Source: Aequoribacter fuscus | Lineage (GTDB): Bacteria; Pseudomonadota; Gammaproteobacteria; Pseudomonadales; Halieaceae | Direction: 5' to 3' | Length of the DNA stretch: 64,000 nt | Assembly: GCF_009910365.1 (NCBI RefSeq) | Contig: NZ_CP036423.1 | Coordinates: 868,001 to 932,000, forward strand | Part shown: positions 1-9,116 of the stretch, in pieces | How the letters are laid out: each line of letters opens with the position of its first letter | Position numbering within the stretch: the first letter of the stretch is position 1 | Program-made: the position numbers and the translations under genes | Notes under the pieces: generated by a model | The model's database searches: none | The model's input: only the letters and a program-made list of their open reading frames with translations | What the model was told of the DNA's origin: nothing

Positions 1-488
1 GGACCACGCAAAACGAAGTCGATTGGCAGGAAAACTTCCGCTATTGGATGAGTTTTGTTAATGACTACAAAAATGCAGGCGGTCGAGTCGCAGCAGGTTC
101 TGATAATGGCTTTATCTATGGCACTTATGGCTTTGGTTACATTCGTGAACTGGAAATGTTGCAAGAAGCTGGCTTTCACCCTCTTGAGGTCGTTAAGGCG
201 GCTACGAGTGTTGGTGCCCAACTGCTGGGTTTGAATGACACGGGCACGATCGAAAAGGGCAAAAAGGCTGATTTGGTGATTGTGTCGGAGAACCCACTGC
301 GCAACTTTAAGGTTCTGTACGGGACGGGCCATTATCGATACAACAAAGCTTTGGGGCGGACCGAACGCGTGCAAGCAATCGATTACACCATCAAAGATGG
401 AATTGTGTTCGATGCTAAGATACTACTGACACAAGTACGAGACTTGGTGCAAGCACGCAAAGATCTCGAGGCGAAGGCGGCCAAATGA
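1..488 (+). CDS. Amidohydrolase family protein, C-terminal part (5' end outside window)
   Basis: The reading frame is open to the left edge (frame beginning at base 3), so only the last ~160 residues are seen. They carry the end of an amidohydrolase TIM barrel: a GSDNG segment, where the metal-site Asp of this superfamily sits, then an 'EAGFHPLEVVKAAT' helix and the 'GTIEKGKKADLVIV' composite-domain signature shared by imidazolonepropionase- and prolidase-like amidohydrolases. It hydrolyses C-N bonds of an unknown substrate. Its stop overlaps the start of the DUF885 gene by four bases (ATGA), so the two are translationally coupled and may act in one peptide or amide degradation route (inference). 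Confidence 0.85.
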   Translation, partial: TTQNEVDWQENFRYWMSFVNDYKNAGGRVAAGSDNGFIYGTYGFGYIRELEMLQEAGFHPLEVVKAATSVGAQLLGLNDTGTIEKGKKADLVIVSENPLRNFKVLYGTGHYRYNKALGRTERVQAIDYTIKDGIVFDAKILLTQVRDLVQARKDLEAKAAK

Positions 489-1801
489 TATTGAGTCAAC
501 TTTTTAAACGATGCAGGTCTGTTGGCCTGGTAGCGGGCCTTGTGTCCGCTTTTTTTTGCGCTCAATTGAGTGCTGATACTATTGATGATTTTGCTGACCG
601 ATTTATTGATTTGGGGTTGCGATTTCAAAATTACGATTCCTCGGCCTATTTGTTCTTGGGTGATAAAGCTTTGGTCACGGAGGCAAAAGCCGATGACGTG
701 AGTTTGCCGGACTTGTTAGTGAGTTTAGAACGCTTGCACGAGGAGATGAACGTTTATCAAACCGACGATGCCGTTCTGAGCAAACGCTTTAAAGACCTAC
801 GCGGTCGCGTCCTCGCCATGCAAGTTCGCGGGAAAATCCTGTCAGGCGAGATACCCCGCGATTTTGAAACCGAGGCCAAGCTAACCTTTGATGTAACCGT
901 TCCCCACTACAGCGAAGAACATTTTGTCGAGCTCGCTCAACGGCTGGACGCTTTAATTCCGGGCGATGATCCACTGCCGCAACGCGTTGAACGTTTCCGA
1001 GATGAATTTGTTATTCCCCCCAGTAAACTCAAGGACGTCTTGAGTGTGGCGATCGAGGAGTGTCGGCGCCGCACCAAGTCTTATCTGAACCTGCCTCAGG
1101 ATGAACATGCGGAACTGGTGCTCGTGACCGGCATGCATTGGGTCGGATTTACGGTGTATGAAGGCAACAGCTTCAGTAAGATTTTGCTCAATCAAGAGGT
1201 GCCAGTTCATATCGAGCGGGCGCTTGAACTGGGCTGCCACGAGGGTTACCCCGGCCACCACGCGCATGCCTCGATGTTACAGGAAGAGGTGATTAATAAG
1301 CGCGGCTGGAAAGAATACGAGCTTATTCAGTTAATTGGTCCCATGGCTGTAATGAACGAGGGTGCGGCGAGTTACGCGGTTGACCTGGCGTTTACACGAA
1401 GCGAGCGCTTGGCCTTCGAGCGCCAGTATTTGCTCCCACTCGCGGGGTTAGAGAAGACAGACTTGGAACGCTACTACCACTACATCGATATTATTGACGA
1501 GTTAAACTACGCCCGAACCGAGGTTGCTCGGAAGTACTTGTATGGCGGGATGTCGTTTGATGATGCAGTGCAATGGCTTATCGACTTTGGCTTAGAAACA
1601 CGCGGGACAGCAACACAAAGAATGCGGTTTATAGACGCCCAGCGTGCGTATGTTGTGACGTATAACTACGGTAAAACCTTGGTTAAACGCTACGTTGAGC
1701 AAGAAGCTGGAGAGGACTTAGACGCTCGGTGGGAGGTGTTTGAAAGGGTGATTTTAACGCCGATGTCTCCCTCTGAACTCGAAAGCGCACTGGGAATTTG
1801 A
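485..1801 (+). CDS. DUF885 family protein, secreted metallopeptidase-like
   Basis: A 438-residue protein with an N-terminal signal peptide (hydrophobic stretch about residues 13-28, ending near AQLSA), so probably exported to the periplasm. The C-terminal half holds the family's hallmark 'CHEGYPGHH', an HE..PGH metal-site motif, and a following 'NEGAASYAVDL' segment with a conserved Glu. DUF885 members are predicted zinc-dependent peptidases, though few are characterised. Length is slightly below many family members (about 550-600), so an N-terminal subdomain may be shorter here. The start overlaps the upstream amidohydrolase stop by four bases, placing it in the same operon. Confidence 0.8.
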   Translation: MILSQLFKRCRSVGLVAGLVSAFFCAQLSADTIDDFADRFIDLGLRFQNYDSSAYLFLGDKALVTEAKADDVSLPDLLVSLERLHEEMNVYQTDDAVLSKRFKDLRGRVLAMQVRGKILSGEIPRDFETEAKLTFDVTVPHYSEEHFVELAQRLDALIPGDDPLPQRVERFRDEFVIPPSKLKDVLSVAIEECRRRTKSYLNLPQDEHAELVLVTGMHWVGFTVYEGNSFSKILLNQEVPVHIERALELGCHEGYPGHHAHASMLQEEVINKRGWKEYELIQLIGPMAVMNEGAASYAVDLAFTRSERLAFERQYLLPLAGLEKTDLERYYHYIDIIDELNYARTEVARKYLYGGMSFDDAVQWLIDFGLETRGTATQRMRFIDAQRAYVVTYNYGKTLVKRYVEQEAGEDLDARWEVFERVILTPMSPSELESALGI

Positions 1802-1819
1802 CCCCAGCGCGCGCTATTT

Positions 1820-3001
1820 TTACAGTTCGACGCTGACGGCACTGGCCGCTGTCAGGGCCTTGTTTTTGGCTTGCTCGATTGAGTCGCCGCGTGCGAGTGC
1901 TACCCCCATGCGGCGTTTGCCGGACACCTCGGGCTTGCCGAACAAGCGCAGGTCGGTATCGGGCTCTGTGAGGGCTTGGGCCAAATTGCCGAACGCCGTT
2001 TTATTGGATTCGCCCTCGACCAAGATTACGGCTGACGCCGATGGGCCCCGTTGACGAATGATCGGAATGGGTAGTCCCAGCAGGGCGCGGGCGTGTAAGT
2101 CAAACTCCGATAAGTCTTGAGAGATCAGCGTAACCATGCCGGTATCGTGCGGACGGGGTGATACTTCGCTAAACCAAACGTCGTCACCCTTGATAAATAA
2201 TTCCACACCGAACAGCCCCCGGCCGCCTAAGGCATCGGTGATTGTTTTTGCTATGTGTTCGGATTTTTCTCGCGCGACAACCGACATGGCTTGAGGTTGC
2301 CAAGATTCCTGGTAGTCACCGTCCTCCTGACGGTGCCCAATTGGCTGGCAGAAGCTGGTACCGTCGATGTGTCGCACTGTGAGGAGCGTGATCTCGTAAT
2401 CAAAGTCGATAAAACCCTCGACAATGACACGGCCCGCTCCAGCGCGGCCTCCTTCTTGGGCGTATTGCCAGGCACGTTCAATGTCCTGCTCGCACTTGAC
2501 CATGCTTTGGCCTTTACCTGACGAGCTCATGATCGGTTTAACAATGCAGGGAAATCCTATGGCAGCCACCGCTGCCTGAAAATCGTCGTAATTGTCTGCA
2601 AAACGATAGGCTGATGTCGGTAAATTTAAGGTTTCTGCTGCGAGAGTGCGAATGCCCTCGCGATTCATGGTGAGCTGTGCCGCTTTGGCGGTGGGGATCA
2701 CGTTGAATCCCTCAGATTCAAGTGTTACGAGGGTGTCTGTCGCAATCGCCTCAATTTCAGGGACAATGTAATCGGGTTGTTCTTGTTCGATAACGGCTCG
2801 CAACGCATCACCGTCAAGCATCGAGAGCACGTGACTGCGGTCAGCAACCTGCATGGCAGGTGCATTAGGGTAGCGGTCGCAGGCTATGACTTCTACGCCG
2901 AGGCGCTGTAAAGCAATAACCACTTCTTTGCCGAGTTCACCTGAACCGCAAAGCAGAACCTTGGTGGCTGTGGATGAAAATGGGGTTCCGATGGTTGGCA
3001 T
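1820..3001 (-). CDS. purT: Formate-dependent phosphoribosylglycinamide formyltransferase (GAR transformylase 2)
   Basis: Catalyses ATP-dependent formylation of GAR with formate in step three of de novo purine synthesis, a folate-free alternative to PurN. The sequence follows E. coli PurT closely: 'GSGELGKEV' N-terminal nucleotide-binding segment, '[17 protein letters not shown]', '[12 protein letters not shown]', then an ATP-grasp domain with '[15 protein letters not shown]' and '[12 protein letters not shown]'. A longer frame reaches 3034, but the Met at 3001 matches the usual PurT start (MPTIGTPF versus MTLLGTAL), has an AAGGA ribosome site just upstream and gives 393 residues, the family's normal length. 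It stands alone, convergent with the DUF885 gene. Confidence 0.96.
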   Translation of the reverse strand: MPTIGTPFSSTATKVLLCGSGELGKEVVIALQRLGVEVIACDRYPNAPAMQVADRSHVLSMLDGDALRAVIEQEQPDYIVPEIEAIATDTLVTLESEGFNVIPTAKAAQLTMNREGIRTLAAETLNLPTSAYRFADNYDDFQAAVAAIGFPCIVKPIMSSSGKGQSMVKCEQDIERAWQYAQEGGRAGAGRVIVEGFIDFDYEITLLTVRHIDGTSFCQPIGHRQEDGDYQESWQPQAMSVVAREKSEHIAKTITDALGGRGLFGVELFIKGDDVWFSEVSPRPHDTGMVTLISQDLSEFDLHARALLGLPIPIIRQRGPSASAVILVEGESNKTAFGNLAQALTEPDTDLRLFGKPEVSGKRRMGVALARGDSIEQAKNKALTAASAVSVEL

Positions 3002-3221
3002 AAGGATCCTTGATCTTTGTGTCATAGCGGTCATCTTAATGGGAAAACGAGGGATTCAGCAATGACGGCACTTGTTTATCTTTTATGTCTCGATTGCCAA
3101 AACCCACGTTCTCTCGAAAGGGCTATTGCACTGACATAACTTGCCCGCCTGGCAAAGCTGGCGTAGTGTAGCGGCCCAGTTTCGTATGGAGATGGTCTGC
3201 CCTAAGAAGTAGACCCACAGT

Positions 3222-4430
3222 ATGTCGTCGTCACATTTGTTCAAGAATCGCTCTTTTGTTTTGTACCTGTTACTGCGGGTATTTTTGAGTCTAGCTGTCA
3301 CTGGTTTGGCCGTCTCTGTGGGTTGGCACATCTACGAGGCTACCGGCAACCCGATGGATTTGGCCTTCATTGGATTGACTCAAATCGTACCCATTTGGGC
3401 TTTGTTTTTGGTGTCTGGTTGGATCGTTGACAACGTGCCCAGGCGACGCGTACTGCAAATCACGATCGCCATTCAGATGCTGACTTACGCTACATTAGCG
3501 TGGCTGTTGCGCGACGGGGTGCAGGACGTGGGGTGGATTTATATTCTGCTTCTGATTAATTCCTGTGCGCGCGCGTTCGTTGGGCCATCGATTCAATCGA
3601 TTTTGCCAGGATTGGTCAGTAAGGCTGAACTTTCGCAGGCAGTCTCAGTAGCCAGTACGGTGTGGACAACCGCGACAACTGTAGGACCTTTCGTTGCCGG
3701 TTATTTGTTGCTTTGGTTTGATGTAAAAGTGTACTGGATAATTGTTGCGTTGATGCTGGTTGCTTTCATCGCCGTGAGCTTACTTGAGGAGCCAGCAATG
3801 ATTAAAAAGGCGCAACGAGAATGGCGTGACGTGGTTCAAGGCATCATTTTTGTTTGGGGTAATCCACTGGTGTTTCCTTCTATGGCGGTTGATTTATTTG
3901 CCATCATGATGGGAAGCGTTGTGGTACTTTTGCCCATTTACGCCATGGATATTTTGCAGGTGGGCCCTGAAGGCTTGGGGTATATGCGAGCCATGCCTGC
4001 TTTGGGCTCTGTGGTTGCTGGATTGGTGATTTCAAGGTTTGGACACGGTTCACATTCTGGTCGGGCTTTGTTCTTGGCCCTCGCGGTATTTACGATCTCG
4101 ATTGTGATTTTTGGTTTATCCGAGTTGTATTGGTTGAGCTTGCTCGCCTTATTCATTTATGGCGCATCCGATATGGTCAGTGTGATATTGCGAACGAGCA
4201 TTGTGCATTTAGCTACCCCAGATGAGTTGCGCGGTCGCGTGAATGCAGTGAACTCACTGTTCATTGCGTCATCAAATGAGCTGGGCGATTTGCGCGGTGG
4301 CGCCGCCGCGGCTTGGATGGGCGCAGTGCCTGCTGTGCTTGTGGGTGCTGCGTGTACCGGAGGCGTCGGTCTTATCGCCTGGTGGCGATCAAAAGATCTC
4401 AGACAGCTTAAATCTGCCGCGGAAATTTAG
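3222..4430 (+). CDS. MFS transporter, EntS/MFS_3-like
   Basis: A 402-residue integral membrane protein with about 12 hydrophobic segments. The N-terminal half has 'SGWIVDNVPRRRVLQ', the loop 2-3 signature of the major facilitator superfamily, and 'NSCARAFVGPSIQSILPGLV', typical of the EntS-like (MFS_3) branch that exports siderophores and drugs. The substrate cannot be told from the sequence. It is a single gene facing away from purT; no biosynthetic genes adjoin it. The C-terminal end (SSNELGDLRGG) keeps the family's conserved cytoplasmic loop, so the gene appears complete. Confidence 0.85.
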   Translation: MSSSHLFKNRSFVLYLLLRVFLSLAVTGLAVSVGWHIYEATGNPMDLAFIGLTQIVPIWALFLVSGWIVDNVPRRRVLQITIAIQMLTYATLAWLLRDGVQDVGWIYILLLINSCARAFVGPSIQSILPGLVSKAELSQAVSVASTVWTTATTVGPFVAGYLLLWFDVKVYWIIVALMLVAFIAVSLLEEPAMIKKAQREWRDVVQGIIFVWGNPLVFPSMAVDLFAIMMGSVVVLLPIYAMDILQVGPEGLGYMRAMPALGSVVAGLVISRFGHGSHSGRALFLALAVFTISIVIFGLSELYWLSLLALFIYGASDMVSVILRTSIVHLATPDELRGRVNAVNSLFIASSNELGDLRGGAAAAWMGAVPAVLVGAACTGGVGLIAWWRSKDLRQLKSAAEI

Positions 4431-4548
4431 TCGCACGCACTGGGTGTTATCAAGGTCGGCAGTTGGCAGGCACTTGAACGTAGTATTGCGTCTAACAACC
4501 CATGCGGAGGCTGAACTGGCGCTCCGCAAGAGTTGTGTAGGGTCATAG

Positions 4549-5745
4549 CTAAGCTTGGCTGTCTTCTAACTGATAGTGTTTGATCAGGATTTCAGCTACC
4601 TCAGGGCGAGAGAACTCGGGTGGTGGCGCAATGCCATTGCCCAGCATTTCGCGAACCTTAGTGCCCGACAGCAGAATAAAATCTTCTTTTGAGTGATCTT
4701 CTGCTTCGTTCATCATGACCACGCGACCCAACTTTGTTGAGTACGCGGTGTGATCAGCTTTGAAGATTTCGATTTCTAAAGCGCCCTGCGGCACCTGCTC
4801 GTCAAAAATAGTCTGTGCGTCGAAGGCACCGTAGTAGTCGCCCACGCCGGCATGGTCACGACCGACAATAAGGTGAGTCGCACCCATGTTCTGGCGGAAG
4901 ACTGCGTGCAGTACTGCTTCACGAGGGCCGGCGTATAGCATATCGAAGCCATAACCTGACACCATCACACTGTTAGCCGGAAAATACACATCGACCATTT
5001 TGCGAATACATGCATCGCGCACATCCGCTGGGATATCGCCTGCCTTTAATTTGCCCAGCAGCATGTGAACAACACAGCCATCGGCTTCTAAGCGCTCCAT
5101 GGCCATGCGGCACAGCTCTTCGTGAGCACGGTGCATGGGGTTACGCGTTTGGAAGGCGACTACGGTTTCCCAGCCACGTTGTTTGATTTCGTCGCGAATT
5201 TCGCGTGCTGTTTGGAAGGTCTCCGGGAAGTCGCTTTTGAAATAGCTGTAGCTCAACACTTGGATCGCACCCGATAACAGGGTATTGCCCAAATTCAAGA
5301 AGGTGGCCACACCGGGGTGATTGGGATCTAGGGTGCCGAAAATCTGCTGGGCCATTGTCTCTAGCTGCTCGTCCGATACCACCTCGACGGTCTCGACGAT
5401 CATGGTGGCCATGATCGGGTTGCCCGCGGTGTTTGGATCGCGCAAGGCAATTTCGTCGCCGACTTTGATGTTGCCAGCGTCATTGGTTAGGTTAATCACA
5501 GGCACGGGCCAGAACAAACCCGATTTGGTGTGCATGGTTTCGGCAACGCATAGGGCGTCTTCCAAATTCATGTAGCCGGTGAGTGGGTTAAAGTAGCCCG
5601 CACCGAGCATGACGGCGTTTGCCGCTGCAGCAGAATTTAGCAACAAAGACGGCAGGGTTTCGGCCCGTTTTAGAGCGTCTTTACGATCTTGTGCGTTGTC
5701 GACGTAAAGATTGTTTAATGTGGTTGAGCCATGGGGCTTTATCAT
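4549..5745 (-). CDS. sat: Sulfate adenylyltransferase (ATP sulfurylase, Sat type)
   Basis: Forms adenosine 5'-phosphosulfate (APS) from ATP and sulfate in the cytoplasm. The 398-residue protein has the two diagnostic HIGH-like motifs: 'QTRNPMHRAHE' at about 199-209 and 'GRDHAG' at 295-300. This is the single-chain Sat family, not the CysD/CysN heterodimer more usual in gammaproteobacteria. It lies 12 bases downstream of cysC in one transcription unit, so the pair makes PAPS. No PAPS reductase or sulfite reductase gene is nearby, which leaves open whether the product serves assimilation or sulfonation; a sulfotransferase gene lies at 44.4-46.9 kb. Confidence 0.96.
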   Translation of the reverse strand: MIKPHGSTTLNNLYVDNAQDRKDALKRAETLPSLLLNSAAAANAVMLGAGYFNPLTGYMNLEDALCVAETMHTKSGLFWPVPVINLTNDAGNIKVGDEIALRDPNTAGNPIMATMIVETVEVVSDEQLETMAQQIFGTLDPNHPGVATFLNLGNTLLSGAIQVLSYSYFKSDFPETFQTAREIRDEIKQRGWETVVAFQTRNPMHRAHEELCRMAMERLEADGCVVHMLLGKLKAGDIPADVRDACIRKMVDVYFPANSVMVSGYGFDMLYAGPREAVLHAVFRQNMGATHLIVGRDHAGVGDYYGAFDAQTIFDEQVPQGALEIEIFKADHTAYSTKLGRVVMMNEAEDHSKEDFILLSGTKVREMLGNGIAPPPEFSRPEVAEILIKHYQLEDSQA

Positions 5746-5757
5746 GTTCTAGTCCTT

Positions 5758-6375
5758 TTATTCGCTAATCAGGCCGTGTTGAACTAAGTAGTCGATGATG
5801 ATCGCGACTTCTTGATCGAGTGGTGTGGTGTCGGTGTGTAGGTGGATTTCTGGCTTCTCGGGTGCTTCATAGGGTGAATCGATACCCGTAAAGTTTTTGA
5901 TTTCGCCAGCGCGAGCTTTGACATAAAGGCCCTTAGGATCGCGGTTTTCTGCTTCAGATAGAGAGCAATCTACGAAGATTTCTATGAAGGGCATGTTCGA
6001 CTCTTCGTGCAAGCGGCGCACTTGGTCCCGGTCTTCGCGGAAGGGGCTGATAAAGCTTGAAAGAGTAATAAGACCCGCGTCGACAAACAGCTTAGAGACC
6101 TCGCCAATACGGCGGATGTTTTCGGTGCGATCTTCGTCCGAAAAGCCCAAGTTCTTGTTAATACCCATGCGAATGTTGTCGCCATCCAGCCGGTAGCTGA
6201 GTTTGCCGCGCTTGAATAACGCCTCTTCGAGAGCAACCGCAATGGTGCTTTTGCCGCTACCTGACAAGCCAGTAAACCACAGTGTTGCACCTTTTTGATT
6301 CAGTAAACGGTTACGATCTTCGGTTGTGATTTGGCCATGATGCCAATGCACGTTGGTTGCTTTTTGTTCTGCCAT
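5758..6375 (-). CDS. cysC: Adenylylsulfate kinase (APS kinase)
   Basis: Phosphorylates APS at the 3' position to give PAPS. The 205-residue protein has a Walker A loop 'GLSGSGKST' at about 36-44, the '[18 protein letters not shown]' APS-binding segment and '[13 protein letters not shown]', all standard for CysC. It is the first gene of the cysC-sat unit, which runs divergently from a LysR-type regulator across 132 bases. Length matches stand-alone bacterial APS kinases (about 200), so there is no fusion to ATP sulfurylase. Confidence 0.96.
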   Translation of the reverse strand: MAEQKATNVHWHHGQITTEDRNRLLNQKGATLWFTGLSGSGKSTIAVALEEALFKRGKLSYRLDGDNIRMGINKNLGFSDEDRTENIRRIGEVSKLFVDAGLITLSSFISPFREDRDQVRRLHEESNMPFIEIFVDCSLSEAENRDPKGLYVKARAGEIKNFTGIDSPYEAPEKPEIHLHTDTTPLDQEVAIIIDYLVQHGLISE

Positions 6376-6455
6376 GACGACATCCTTGTGGTTGTGAATG
6401 CGAGCATGTTACGCAATGTTAATAACTTAAAAAAACGGTTTTTTTAAATTGATTA

Positions 6456-6470
6456 ACCACTTTTATTGGT
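6456..6470. promoter_or_regulatory. Candidate LysR-type operator between cysC and its divergent regulator
   Basis: In the AT-rich 132-base gap, the interrupted dyad ACCA-N7-TGGT lies inside a TTAA...TAG context resembling the loose T-N11-A boxes of LysR regulators. It sits about 40 bases before the LysR gene, a usual place for autoregulation plus activation of the divergent target. Assigned from position and symmetry only. Confidence 0.35.
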
Positions 6471-6507
6471 AGATAGTGTTGGCCAATGAAAATCCAAAGG
6501 TTCAGCG

Positions 6508-7389
6508 ATGAAGCTCACACTTAAGCAACTCCAAGTGTTCTTGGCTGTGGCGCAACACAAAAATACATCGTTAGCTGCTCAGGCTTTGCATTTATCCCAG
6601 TCTGCGGTAAGTGCGTCACTCAATACCCTCGAGCAGTATTATCAAGTGCAGCTGTTTGATCGGGTGGGTAAGCGCTTAGAGCTCAACAGTTTGGGCCAGG
6701 AAGTGCGAGTTCAAGCCGAGCAGCTATTAGGCCAAGCTCAGGCCTTGGAGTCTGGATTGGCTGGCTATAAGGACTTGGGGCATTTGCGTATTGGAGCGAG
6801 CTACACCATCGCTAACCACATGGCGATTAATTACTTTAGTGACTACCTAACCCAATTTCCCGAGGCAAAAATTGATCTGATCTCGGCGAACTCGCCCGAT
6901 ATTGTCACAAAATTACTGAACTACGAGATTGATATTGCAATGATTGAAGTGCGCTCGGCGCATTCAGATCTGCTGTTAGAGCCTTGGGTCGAGGACGAGT
7001 TGGTTGTGTTTTGCAGTGCGAATCATCCGTTAGCTCAAACGGGTCGGTTGAGTGAGGCCGACATTCTCAAAGAGCGCTGGATTTTGCGAGAGCCAGACTC
7101 AGGCGCGCGTCAATTTTTTAATCGCAGCTTCGCGCATCTTATTAACGAAATGCCGATTTATTTGCAGTTCCGGCACAACGAGCAGATCAAAAAAGCGGTG
7201 GAATCAGGACTGGGTATTGGTTGTTTATCAGAAAAGGTGTTGGGGACTAATTTGGAGTCGGGTAATTTGGTGCCCCTTGCATTGCCGGCGGGAATTAATC
7301 TGAGGAGACGATTTTATCTGGCAACTTTAAAAGACCGCTATCGCTCGCTCGGTGCTCAATATTGGCTTCGCTTGTGCGCTGCGGCGTAG
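6508..7389 (+). CDS. LysR-family transcriptional regulator, CysL-like
   Basis: A 293-residue LysR protein: winged helix-turn-helix at about residues 4-60 ('LAAQALHLSQSAVSASLNTLE') and a LysR_substrate effector domain after residue 90 ('LRIGASYTIANHMA', 'IGCLSEKVLG'). It resembles Bacillus CysL (YwfK)-type regulators more than the classical CysB. Because it diverges from cysC-sat, it probably regulates PAPS synthesis, perhaps sensing a sulfur metabolite; this is inferred from context. The stop is only two bases from the convergent barrel-protein gene. Confidence 0.85.
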   Translation: MKLTLKQLQVFLAVAQHKNTSLAAQALHLSQSAVSASLNTLEQYYQVQLFDRVGKRLELNSLGQEVRVQAEQLLGQAQALESGLAGYKDLGHLRIGASYTIANHMAINYFSDYLTQFPEAKIDLISANSPDIVTKLLNYEIDIAMIEVRSAHSDLLLEPWVEDELVVFCSANHPLAQTGRLSEADILKERWILREPDSGARQFFNRSFAHLINEMPIYLQFRHNEQIKKAVESGLGIGCLSEKVLGTNLESGNLVPLALPAGINLRRRFYLATLKDRYRSLGAQYWLRLCAAA

Positions 7390-7390
7390 C

Positions 7391-8461
7391 TTAAAAGTAC
7401 CAGGCAAATTGGACTTGTACTTGCAGTTCCATTCTGACTTCATCCAGAAGGCCTGTGTACTCGCGACTGTCTTTGCCTAGAGGCCAAAGCAACGTCATGT
7501 TAAGGCGTGTATTTTCGCTGCTATCTAGCGTGTTTTGCCAGTACAGCAAACCGCTGTGGTCGTTCAAGTTTAGGATGTGCGATAGTTGGCTCTGCCACAG
7601 GGGATGAGGCATAAAACTCACTCCGATGGCACTGTAGTCACGACCGAGCGTATACAGTTCGCCGTCCTGTATGCGCCGAGTTAATTCAGGATTGTTGATG
7701 AAATCGAGCGGTGAGGTCGGTGTTCGTTTAAACCCAAAACCGTTGTGAAAGTATTCAAGCGAGATGCTCGCAGGCGCATCTCGCCAAGTGAACCAATGCT
7801 GGAAATTGACCACTACAGACGCTACGTTTCCTTCGCTGCTGGTGTCTTGCGAGAGGATATCGCCACTGAGTAGCGCACCGCCAATGGGGATATTCCAGCC
7901 CAGAGCCACTTGGTTTTGATCTTTGTGCCGGGCAAAGGTGGCCGTCCAGTCAAAACGGTCGCCCATGTAAAAATAGCGAAACGCGTCGGAGTTTCCATTG
8001 TCGCGATCGACATGTAGCAATTGAATGTCGTTGCCGCTGTCCAAAACATGCTGCCAATACAGCATGTCTATGCCCGGCTTGTACTCCTTATCAATGGCCA
8101 CAGGACTGAAGGGTGCGAACACATCGGCCGGATTAAAAAACAGCCCGTGCCCCCAACTGATGCTGTCTCGACCCAGAATCACGAGATTTTGCTCGGCACT
8201 GTATTTTAGGGCGAGGCGGTCGATATCTTGCCCTCGTGATTGGGCGGCGATATCGAATTCCCACGCGCCTAAAGAGCGTTGCGCATTGACGCGGATATTT
8301 TCACCGCCATCAAAGCGCTCGCCCTGATCAGAGAACTGTTGTTGCCCTAAATACTTAACATGGCCACTGATATCCCAGCTCGAAGCCTGAGCGGTACCGC
8401 ACAGCACTACAACGAGGCTAAGTGCGAGTGTCAGATTTAATACGGCCATCTTGCATGACAA
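7391..8461 (-). CDS. Predicted outer-membrane beta-barrel protein at end of Lol-like ABC operon
   Basis: I do not recognise a named family. The 356-residue product has a signal peptide (about residues 6-27, ending GTAQA-SS), then alternating-hydrophobicity strands rich in aromatic residues and Gly/Asn/Asp turns, and ends in Phe ('VQVQFAWYF'), the C-terminal signature recognised by the BAM complex. It is the last gene of a five-gene minus-strand operon; its 5' end overlaps the ATPase gene by about 44 bases. A second in-frame Met at 8449 leads directly into the signal peptide and is an equally good start. Role inferred: outer-membrane partner of the upstream ABC complex. Confidence 0.65.
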   Translation of the reverse strand: MSCKMAVLNLTLALSLVVVLCGTAQASSWDISGHVKYLGQQQFSDQGERFDGGENIRVNAQRSLGAWEFDIAAQSRGQDIDRLALKYSAEQNLVILGRDSISWGHGLFFNPADVFAPFSPVAIDKEYKPGIDMLYWQHVLDSGNDIQLLHVDRDNGNSDAFRYFYMGDRFDWTATFARHKDQNQVALGWNIPIGGALLSGDILSQDTSSEGNVASVVVNFQHWFTWRDAPASISLEYFHNGFGFKRTPTSPLDFINNPELTRRIQDGELYTLGRDYSAIGVSFMPHPLWQSQLSHILNLNDHSGLLYWQNTLDSSENTRLNMTLLWPLGKDSREYTGLLDEVRMELQVQVQFAWYF

Positions 8462-9116
8462 TTTGACGATGGGTGAATTGATTCACGCGGGTATCGTGCG
8501 TGGCAATAATAAAGGTGGTACCTGATTCTCGATTGAGCGTTTGAAAGAGTTCCATCAGTTGCACCGCTGTTTGACTGTCGAGGTTCGCGGTGGGTTCGTC
8601 GGCAAGCACCAAGGTAGGGCTGCTGACAATAGCGCGAGCGACCGCAACACGTTGTTGTTGCCCGCCCGACAATTGGCCGGGTCGGCGATCATAGAGTCCT
8701 TCAAGCCCCACTCTATCAAGAATGGCTCGCGCCAAGGTATCAATTTCTTGTTTTGGGCGGCCCTGCATTTCCATAATAAATGCCACATTCTCGAGTGCGC
8801 TTAGCACGGGTACTAGGTTATAGGACTGAAATACGAATCCAATGTGATGCAGCCGAAGATGGGCTCTTTCGCTATCACTCATCGACGATAAGGTGTGCTT
8901 GCCAATAGTGATGGTGCCGCTATCGGGCGTTGCTAAGCCGCCAATGGCGTTCAACAATGTGGTTTTGCCCGAGCCTGATGGGCCTGACAAGCATATGGAA
9001 TCTCCCGCTTCGACCACGAGGTCTACGTGGTCGAGTCCCATGACTTGGCTGCTACCTTGCTTGAAGGTCTTACACACGTGTTCGCACACGACAGCCGCGT
9101 GATTATTGGTACTCAT
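8418..9116 (-). CDS. ABC transporter ATP-binding protein, LolD/MacB family
   Basis: A 232-residue ATPase with Walker A 'GPSGSGKT' (about 45-52), Q-loop '[11 protein letters not shown]', ABC signature 'LSGGQQQR' and Walker B 'LVLADEPT', characteristic of the LolD/MacB/FtsE branch that powers FtsX-fold permeases by mechanotransmission. The frame stays open to 9170, but the Met at 9116 overlaps the preceding permease stop as ATGA and gives the normal LolD length, so it is chosen as start. It should energise the two permeases encoded just upstream. Confidence 0.9.
   Translation of the reverse strand: MSTNNHAAVVCEHVCKTFKQGSSQVMGLDHVDLVVEAGDSICLSGPSGSGKTTLLNAIGGLATPDSGTITIGKHTLSSMSDSERAHLRLHHIGFVFQSYNLVPVLSALENVAFIMEMQGRPKQEIDTLARAILDRVGLEGLYDRRPGQLSGGQQQRVAVARAIVSSPTLVLADEPTANLDSQTAVQLMELFQTLNRESGTTFIIATHDTRVNQFTHRQIVMQDGRIKSDTRT

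Noticed and set aside
4503-4528. Inverted repeat TGCGGAG/CTCCGCA between the MFS and sat genes
   Set aside because: The loop is 12 bases and there is no T run; too weak to call a terminator.
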